Shown here in pieces: positions 57,251 through 64,000 of a DNA stretch of 64,000 nucleotides. The notes under the pieces were generated by a model. That model searched no databases. It was not told the origin of the DNA and saw only the letters and a list, made by a program, of their open reading frames with translations. This stretch comes from Posidonia oceanica (lineage: Eukaryota; Streptophyta; Magnoliopsida; Alismatales; Posidoniaceae), in contig JAZBRS010000057.1 in assembly GCA_037176725.1 (NCBI GenBank), forward strand, positions 82,419,501 to 82,483,500. The letters are read 5' to 3'. Position 1 is the first letter of the stretch. The number at the start of each line of letters is the position of its first letter. The translations under genes and the position numbers were made by a program.

Positions 57251-57929
57251 TAGCTCCCATCCACCTGGGAGGACTCTTTTGCACACCCCTAGGACCTCCT
57301 GAACACTTAGATCTGTTCTTCTCCCCTGTTCTGGCCCTTTCTGCCCTGAAGCTGCGATATCTTCCAATCCGGTCGTTGGATCTTCTCAAGCGAGCTGCCC
57401 AGGCGACCGCAGCAAAGCGCTCTTCAGCATGGACCAAGCAGATTTCAGATCAGACTCCAGGATTTCCAGGTATGCCCTCCTGAACCCCCGCATTGCATCC
57501 ATTTGCATGCCATTTGCACAAGTTTTCCTTGTTTTCGCTTTCTGTTTCTTTGAGCATGTAGAATAGGGTCTCCCCTTTCCGCTTGTATCTTCCAATCCCC
57601 GTTTCGTGTATTCCTGAGTGTTTTGTGTTGTGTTTTCCCTGGATTTACCACTTAATGTGACTTTCTTCCCCCTTTTCCACGATCCGATCGCATCGCGAGC
57701 TTTGGACAGCATGCGAGACACACCGTGGAACGGTTTAGCGGGAAACGGTCGCAAAGAGGTGGTAATCCCTCTGTTTGCACACTCTCCCCTTCGTAGGTCT
57801 TCACACCTACTCTGAGCGGTCCTAAACGACGTCTGTTCTTACACACACGTTGTTTTGCCTCCCCTTTGGCCTCTTCTGATCTTTTCTGCATTCTTGCATT
57901 CGCATGGCTTTTCTGAGGTTTTTGCTTCG

Positions 57930-58110
57930 CTGTTTTGGCACCGTTTCGCGTGCCCGCTCTCGCTTTTGCACCGTTTCGCGTGCCTCTTTGCTTCCTTGAC
58001 TCGTTTTGCGTGCTGCCTTGCTTTCTCGCTCGTTTTACGTGCCGATTTTGTTCTTTTGCTCCGTTCTGCGTGCCTTGCTCTTTTCTCGTCTAGTTTTGCG
58101 TGTTTTACGC
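57930..58110 (+). repeat. GTTTTGCG repeats in G LTR
   Basis: About six diverged 30-bp class monomers, shortest version of the array in the window. Confidence 0.7.
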
Positions 58111-58758
58111 CGTTTTCCCTTGCATGTCGATTGCATTGCATGGTTTTCTCGCTGTTTCGCTTTTTCGCCTGCATTTGCATATAGGGCTGTGATGCTTACT
58201 GCCTGGAGTTCTCGCGAGCTAGGTTTCGCCTGGTTCGGAACACAGACAGCGCGACTGAGCACTTAGAGAGCACGTTTACTTCCCTGCTTTGCATTTTCTC
58301 ACTTAGAGCACACCTATGAGCATTCATTCAGGCATTCATTGGCATTTAGGCATTCAAACCTGCATTTCCCTGCGTATGCGAGCGTAAGCCTAGAAAGACC
58401 GATTCTCGGGCGTGTCGAGGGTGCCTAACACCTTCCCCGCGCGTAACAGGAGTCCTTGCCCTGTCTTTTGGCCCGCAATGACCATATTGCCCTTATCCTA
58501 GGCTAGAGTCATCTCATTTGCATGTATTTGTATTTGTTTCCCTTTGCATTGCTTTGCTTTGCATTTCTTGCTTGGTTTTGCGTGTTAATTCGCACATTTC
58601 CCCTGGTTTTCCTTGTCTTCCGTTAATAGACATGGTGGTGACTCTGATTTGTCTTATCTTTCCCTTTTCTCCTCGATTTTAAGTGTTTTCGAGTTGAGCC
58701 TCTTCCTCGGATCCAATCGCCGCTAATAGTGAGCCTGATTCCGATCGGGATTACTACA

Positions 58759-58763
58759 CTTTG
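58759..58763. other. right target-site duplication of G (CTTTG)
   Basis: Matches 53200-53204. Confidence 0.93.
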
Positions 58764-60532
58764 CAATGGAGGACTCTGAGCAGAAAGATCCCGAGAAACA
58801 AGAGGAATGGCAGCTCTACTTTGATGGTGCAGTCAACAAAAAGGGCCGAGGCGTAGGCGCAGTGCTGACCACGCCCCAGGGACAGATGATTCCCTTCGCG
58901 AGGAAGCTGACTTTCGCATGCACAAACAATGAAGCGGAGTATGAAGCATGCATCCTAGGGTTGAAAGTCGCCCTCGAACATGAGGCGCAGAAGCTGCATG
59001 TGCACGGTGATGCCATGCTGGTAATCTCTCAAGTGAACGGCGACTGGAGGACAAAAGATCCCAAGCTTGTGCCGTATCACGAACACCTGCTGAGGCTGAT
59101 GGAAGAATTTGAGAGCATCTGCTTCACATACATGAACAGAGCCAAGAATGCGTATGCAGACGCACTAGCAACCCTGGCATCCTGGCTCACCATTTCAGAA
59201 GATAGCACAGTGGATGTATCAGTCACTCGCATCGAGCAGCCTGCATACTGCATGAGCATAGAAGAAGCGGATCCAGCAGAGGGGCAGCCCTGGTATCAAG
59301 ATATAAAATCTTTTCTGGAGTCTGGTAGTTTTCCTCCTGATACCACGGCAACAGACAAGAGAACTCTAGCGCGTCTGGCGTCAAAGTATGTGTTGGGGGC
59401 TGGGCAGCTATACAGAAGGTCATATAATCAGATGTTACTACGCTGCCTGAACAAATCGGAGGCTGACACGCTGATGCTCCAAGTGCATGCGGGGACCTGT
59501 GGCCTGCACATGAACGGCGTCCTCCTGGCCAAGAAGATTATGCTTCAAGGATATTTCTGGCAGACCATGGAAGCCGACTGCTGCCGGTTCGTGCGTAGAT
59601 GCCACAACTATCAGATTCATGGTAACTTCATCAAGGCCCCTCCACATCAGCTGCACAACATGTCTTCGCCATGGCCTTTCTCCACCTGGGGGATCGATGT
59701 CATTGGCGCCATCCACCCTACTGCTTCAAATGGTCATCGCTACATTCTGGTAGCGATCGATTACTTTACCAAGTGGGTGGAAGCAGCCTCTTACAGAACA
59801 GTCACCGCTATGGCAACAGAAAAATTTATCAGAAACAATATCGTTGCCCGATATGGGGTCCCGCACTCAGTCATCTCTGATAATGGCACAAACTTCATTG
59901 CCAAAAGGATCGAGGAATACCTGCAGAGTCTCAAGATCAAGCATCATCGATCCTCGCCCTATCGGCCACAGATGAACGGAGCTGTGGAGTCTGCAAACAA
60001 GAACATTGTCAAGATTCTAAAGAAAATGGCAGAAACCCACAAGGATTGGCACGACAAGCTCCCGTACGCACTCTGGGCGTACAGGACATCAATCCGGACC
60101 TCTACAGGAGCCACCCCGTACTCTCTGGTGTACGGAATGGAAGCGGTGTTACCTGTTGAAGTAGAGATCCCCTCTCTGCGGATCCTACGAGAAGCTGAAT
60201 TGGAAGAGGCAGAATGGGTCGAAGACCGCTGCATCCAACTGAACTTAATTGATGAGCGCAGACTGCAAGCTATGCACAACGCTCACTGCTATCAGAAGCG
60301 GGTGGCCAGAGCATTCTTGAAAAAGGTCCAGCCCAGAAGCTTTCAGCCAGGGGACCTTGTCTTGTGCGCCATTCATTTGCCTGACGGTCGAGGGAAATTC
60401 CGACCCAACTGGCGTGGCCCCTTTGTGGTCAAGCAGATCTTTTCGGGAGGCGCTGCAACTCTTGAGGATATGGACCAGGTCGAGTAGTCTGAGCCCGTCA
60501 ACCTCTACTATCTGAAGAAGTACTATCAGTAG
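58759..60532 (+). pseudogene. pol: archaeal-type RNase H and integrase of F
   Basis: Continuation of pol after G. The extra RNase H (58790-59200) retains its acidic residues: Asp in L-Y-F-D-G-A (58823), Glu in N-N-E-A-E-Y-E-A, Asp in H-G-D-A-M (59009) and Asp in Y-A-D-A-L-A (59159). Integrase follows: an N-terminal H-H-C-C finger (59470-59615), the catalytic core with Asp at 59696 (W-G-I-D-V-I), Asp at 59879 (S-D-N-G-T) and Glu at 59987 (A-V-E-S-A-N), and a C-terminal G-D-L-V-L-C...R-P-N-W-R-G-P-F-V-V segment. The last finger Cys is Tyr (59609-59611, C-H-N-Y). TAG at 60485 precedes the expected end; the same frame continues through L-K-K-Y-Y to TAG at 60530-60532. Confidence 0.92.
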
Positions 60533-61067
60533 CCGAAAGCGGCCTTGTTGCAGATGCCCTTCCCCCACTTGCGCTTGCATTCTCGCCTTCTTGCTTCATC
60601 TTTATCTTAAATCATCATCATCATCCTTTCAACTCTTGCATCCCTTCCCTTCGAATCATCATCGTCATCCTCTCAAGCATTGTACCTTAGGCCCGGTGAT
60701 GAAAATCGGAAGTGCTTGCCTGCTCTGGAAAGAGTCACCCTACCTCACCTGGCACTATTCAGATGTCTTAGCTAGTGAGGGAGCCACCACCAACGAGGAC
60801 AGGCGAACCGCCTAATCTCGCAAGGACATACACCTCTGAGGGAGAAAAAATGTTAGGATGTGAGTCTGGAAAAAGCGAGAGTAGACACCTAGGTTTGGGC
60901 ACATCCAAGGAACAGAAGACGAAGAAAGAAGCCGGCCCTAGAGATAGGGGTGTGCGGTCTAACTCTGCTCCTCCTACCCATCACACAACAGACCCAAAGC
61001 CTAAATCCATTACAATCCAAGCACCCTTCTTTCGCCACCAAAATGGGGATAGCAAAAGCCTAAAAAA

Positions 61068-61104
<37 letters not shown>

Positions 61105-62045
61105 GCAAAACAACAAGCAAAAAAAAAAAAAAAAAAAGAGAAAAGAGATAGAACAAAAACCAAAAAAAAAAGAGAAAAAAAAGCAAGCAAAGCAAAAAAC
61201 AAGAAAAAAGGCAAAATGTAGCCCGAAAAACACAGGCACCGCTATCCCCCATGCCTCACTAGAGATCCCCAGCATGTCAAGCCTAAAAGGGTCTACTACA
61301 TCCCTTCAAGAGCGAACACTCACCCTTCTCCTGGCTAGGGGCAGAGAAAGACTGCATACCTATGAGGGAGAAATCAATCAAAAAAAGAGAGCTGAAAGAA
61401 TAGGTGTAGGTCCTGAGAGTGCGGCCAGTAGCCTGTCCTCACCACACCACCACCTATATAATGCCAACAACCCGTTCCGGAGAGCCACCAGCAAGCCGAG
61501 AGTCTAGGTAGGGCCCAGTGAGTCAGGGACCACTCCCTTCCTTCGCAGCAGGCACCAAAGCACTTCGTATGCTGAGGGCATCCAGGCATACTCACCTATC
61601 CAAGCATACTCATTCACCTATCCAAGCATACTCATCCATCTAAGCATAATACTCATCTTCATAAGCATATCACCTGCATCATGCATACATGCATCTTCTT
61701 CCATCATCCCTTTTCCTATCAATTTCTCCCGCTCTGCAACGCGCTCAGGCCCTGAGGCAGTACTTCTCCCCAGCAGAGCGCATCGACGACACTCGAACTG
61801 CGCTGGTCCAGATCTCCTGCCGGCCCTCGCTCCCGTGTCAGCAGGACCGCTGCATATCCCCTTTGCTTATCTGTGCTTAACTGCCATGTTCTGTTATCAA
61901 CTGCTGGATACATAAGGAACTACTTTATCAGCCTCAGTTTCTGTTTATTGTCAAAGAATATACGCCTGCGAGATCTGACTGTTTATTGATAGCAGGTACT
62001 TTCAAGCTTCTGCAACTATCTGCCTGTCCCTCTGTAATCAGCGTA
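60533..62045 (+). other. region between integrase and the 3' ORF of F
   Basis: Non-coding internal sequence. It contains TCATCATCATC-type repeats (60610-60680), two GAGGGAGAAA words (60836, 61365), an A-rich low-complexity tract and a run of CATCCAAGCATACTCA-like units (61590-61670). No conserved domain seen before the downstream ORF. Confidence 0.55.
61049..61215 (+). repeat. A-rich simple repeat
   Basis: AAAAAAGAAAAAAAA-type low complexity. The Lys-rich and Phe-rich frames over it are artefacts. Confidence 0.9.
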
Positions 62046-63248
62046 ATGGGCTTTCCTACTCTGCTAACTCCTGCACACTGCTCGGAAGCCCTGCGAGAAT
62101 GGATCAGCAGGCTCACTCTACAAGACTGTGAACAGCTGTGCCTGTGAGGCATACCAACCAAGCTGCTGAAGGCTGCTGATGTGGAGGTCAGCCGCCACCT
62201 TCTGTGTGCCGCCGCAAGATTCTGGAAGCCGGCGCATCATGTCTTCCGTTTCAACAAGACTGAGCTGACACCTACACTGGAAGAGGTGCGTCGGATCTGC
62301 GGCTTTTCAAAGATCCTGGGGCCGCCTGTTTTTATGAGGTGCGACGGATACCTCCAGGTCCTGAGCCAGCTGACTGGGCTCCCCACTCGAACCTGCCAAC
62401 AGAAATTAATCTGCACCAGCGGGCCTGAACCTATGCTTCGCCTCGCGCACTTTGATGATATCATGAACAAGCGCGCAGAACTCGGAGATGAGCTGTGGCT
62501 CCGAGGATTTGTTATTCGCTTCCTGGGCGAGCTGATCTGTACCCATGGCCGACTGACAGTGGCCATCGAGGTTGCAGAAATTGCATTAACTGTGGTGACC
62601 CAGCACATAGACCTGGCACCAATTGTCCTGGCAGAGACCTATCGCGGGCTGGACCGCATCTCTCATCGCTGCCGCCACTTCCACGGTTGCGGAGCACTCA
62701 TACAAGTCTGGCTGACCACGCACTTAGAAATGGACCTCTTGCGCCCTCAAGTGCATGCCTTTGAAGCCTACTGCAGCAGCGCCCGTGCCAAGACAGAAAA
62801 GAGCGTTAAAGAAGAATACGAGAGGCTGTCAGCACTGACTGACGACGCTATAACCTGGCGTATTGTCCCCTCTGCAGCAGAACCATTCACTGTCTTCTTC
62901 AGCGCACGTGACATGAGGCTGATCATTCTTCCAGGTTTCACAGCAGGCGTAGAGTACCATCTAATCAGGGTCATGCGCCAGTTCGGCTTCCAGCAGGGCG
63001 CCTTCATTGACAGTACAGCGCCCCAGCTTCTACAGATGTACCCTCTCAGCACAACTGCCCCAACCAAGAAGCTTGCTAGTCTGATGCAGCATGGGGTCCA
63101 ATCTACAGACATTGCAGCTGTGAGAGGTGTAGGATGCACCCCTGAGTATGAAGCTGAAGTCCGACAACTCTGGCCTATCATTGAAATTCCGCCAGGCGGC
63201 CCTTTGTTTCCCGACTCCCGGCAGTCGAAGAAGGCCCGAGTTGACTAG
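62046..63248 (+). pseudogene. DUF7745/plant-mobile-domain-like ORF in F
   Basis: The main open frame is 355 codons (62181-63248). The same phase is open upstream to an ATG at 62046, interrupted only by TGA at 62145, which a CGA-to-TGA change would explain. Motifs fit the plant DUF7745 family, related to the plant mobile domain: A-A-A-R-F-W-K-P-A-H-H-V-F-R-F, L-T-P-T-L-E-E-V-R-R-I-C-G-F, then L-A-E-T-Y-R-G-L-D...G-C-G-A-L-I-Q-V-W-L-T-T-H-L and L-T-D-D-A-I-T-W. The C-terminus is basic (K-K-A-R-V-D). It lies in the sense direction between integrase and the off-window 3' LTR, so it is an accessory ORF of the element, presumably captured from a host gene. Biochemical role unknown. Confidence 0.75.
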
Positions 63249-63560
63249 GCCCTTGTGCAACCATCATATGGTCTTCTTTCAAACTATGCTGTACATTTCT
63301 GGCCTGCCACAGGCATTGTACCCACCAAGCTTTATCAATGAAAAACTGTTTCTGCTTTCTGCTTGCATATCAAGATTCTTTGCTGTATTGCATATCATTA
63401 TCATCACCATCTTGGGCCCTCTAACCAGACTTGCAGACATCACAACGCAGCAAAGTCCTCAGCACCCAATCTGGAGTCCGGAGCCTCTGCGGACCCTCGT
63501 CGTCAAGCTACGCCATCTGGCGTCCCCGGCTGGTCACCCCCAGCTGGATCATCATCTCCT
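63249..63560 (+). other. 3' untranslated part of F after the accessory ORF
   Basis: No gene or site recognised; T/C-rich, with scattered short open frames only. Confidence 0.45.
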
Positions 63561-63760
63561 GCGGGCTGGCACCCCAAACTGCTCGGCGAAAGGTCCGTCA
63601 ACCTGTCATCCTCCTCAGCTGATCATCCCCAGCTGAGTCCCCAGCGGGCTGGCACCCCAAACTGCTTGGCGAAAGGTCCGTCAACCTGTCATCCTCCTCA
63701 GCTGATCATCCTCAGCTGAGTCCCTAGCGGGCTGGTACCCCAAACTACTCGTCTGACAAG
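63561..63760 (+). repeat. 83-bp tandem repeat, about 2.4 copies
   Basis: GCGGGCTGG(C/T)ACCCCAAACT starts copies at 63561, 63644 and 63727, exactly 83 bp apart. The first two share AGGTCCGTCAACCTGTCATC and a CAGCTGATCATC segment, with few differences; the third breaks off after ACTACTC. Confidence 0.9.
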
Positions 63761-64000
63761 CACGACAATCTTGTCATCACCCTCTGCTTTCGATGCCAAG
63801 GACGCGTTGGCCAGCCCCTAGTGTCATCCCGACACCAGGGGCATCTTTTGATCGCCCCTTGGTATCATTCTTCCCCTCTTTCCCCTATGATATTCCTGGT
63901 GTCATAGGATGATTTCTTCTCATCATTACCTCATCCCCTCTTTGCCGGCCGATAAGTCCGATATCATATCAATCAGTAGTTCTCATCATGATCTCATCCC
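63761..64000 (+). other. right edge, F 3' internal sequence
   Basis: C/T-rich with repeated TGTCATC/GATATCAT words and no recognised feature. The 3' LTR start (TGTTGACACC) is not reached. Confidence 0.5.

Larger units (their letters stand above)
53205..58758 (+). mobile_element. G: solo LTR (5554 bp) inside F pol
   Basis: Starts TGTTGACACCCC and ends GATCGGGATTACTACA, flanked by CTTTG on both sides, with no internal region. Co-linear with the F LTR: U3 (53205-54920), GC-rich block (55000-56170), AGGTCC array (56200-57250), terminus-like module (57520-57890), GTTTTGCG repeats (57930-58110), U5 box (58380-58485) and PBS-like decamer (58636-58645). It is the youngest insertion in the F stack. 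Open frames of 100-180 codons in its GC-rich block lie on both strands and are not supported as genes. Confidence 0.93.
39197..64000 (+). mobile_element. element F: Tat/Ogre-type with dual RNase H and DUF7745-like ORF
   Basis: The most complete element: 5' LTR, PBS, leader, gag, protease, spacer, RT, RNase H, (solo LTR G), archaeal RNase H, integrase, and a further ORF, with the 3' LTR off the window. The gene order, long LTR and PBS class place it in the Tat branch of non-chromoviral Ty3/gypsy elements. Known breaks: a one-base deletion near 47437, TGA at 49895, the G insertion, and TAG at 60485. Confidence 0.88.

Noticed and set aside
61060..61275. Lys-rich (148 codons) and Phe-rich (71-80 codons) frames
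   Set aside because: Simple A-rich tract; no start context or conservation.

Overview
The window looks like gene-poor heterochromatin from a flowering plant, probably a dicot. Nearly all of it can be assigned to a nested stack of retrotransposons, and I see no intact host gene. The evidence is Ty3/gypsy polyproteins of the plant-only Tat/Ogre lineage (RT with YVDD, a degenerate RNase H, an extra archaeal-type RNase H, then integrase), very long LTRs of about 3 to 5.6 kb, AAACCCT-type tracts and a plant LINE-like ORF1. The species cannot be named from the sequence.

Layout. 1-5009: LTR 'L0' (+), its start lies off the window. 5010-13550: element 'A' (-), a truncated gag, leader, primer-binding site (PBS) and a 5.6 kb 5' LTR. 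13551-20751: element 'B' (-), a different Tat/Ogre-like subfamily, with gag, leader, PBS and a 1.45 kb LTR with a TATA box; solo LTR 'C' (15458-18599, +) sits inside it with a 5-bp target duplication. 20752-26474: element 'D' (-), a 3' remnant, broken gag, leader, PBS and part of the 5' LTR. 26475-39196: element 'E' (+), a 5' LTR, leader, decayed gag and protease; its LTR was hit by a 5'-truncated retrocopy of a DUF547 gene and by an ORF1-only LINE. 39197-64000: element 'F' (+), the most complete copy, with 5' LTR, leader, gag, protease, RT, RNase H, archaeal RNase H, integrase and a downstream DUF7745/plant-mobile-domain-like ORF. Its pol is split by solo LTR 'G' (53205-58758). F continues off the right edge.

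Order of insertion, read from what interrupts what: D is older than B and E; B is older than A and C; A is older than L0; E is older than the retrocopy, the LINE and F; F is older than G. In an intact relative, gag would form the particle, protease would cut the polyprotein, RT and RNase H would make cDNA primed at the tRNA-complementary PBS next to the 5' LTR, and integrase would insert it. Every copy here carries at least one break.

The most unusual material is in the LTRs: a 30/90-bp higher-order repeat, phased AGGTCC arrays, palindromic cassettes in C, a PBS-like copy inside every U5, and a terminus-like module of the E type embedded in the F and G LTRs.
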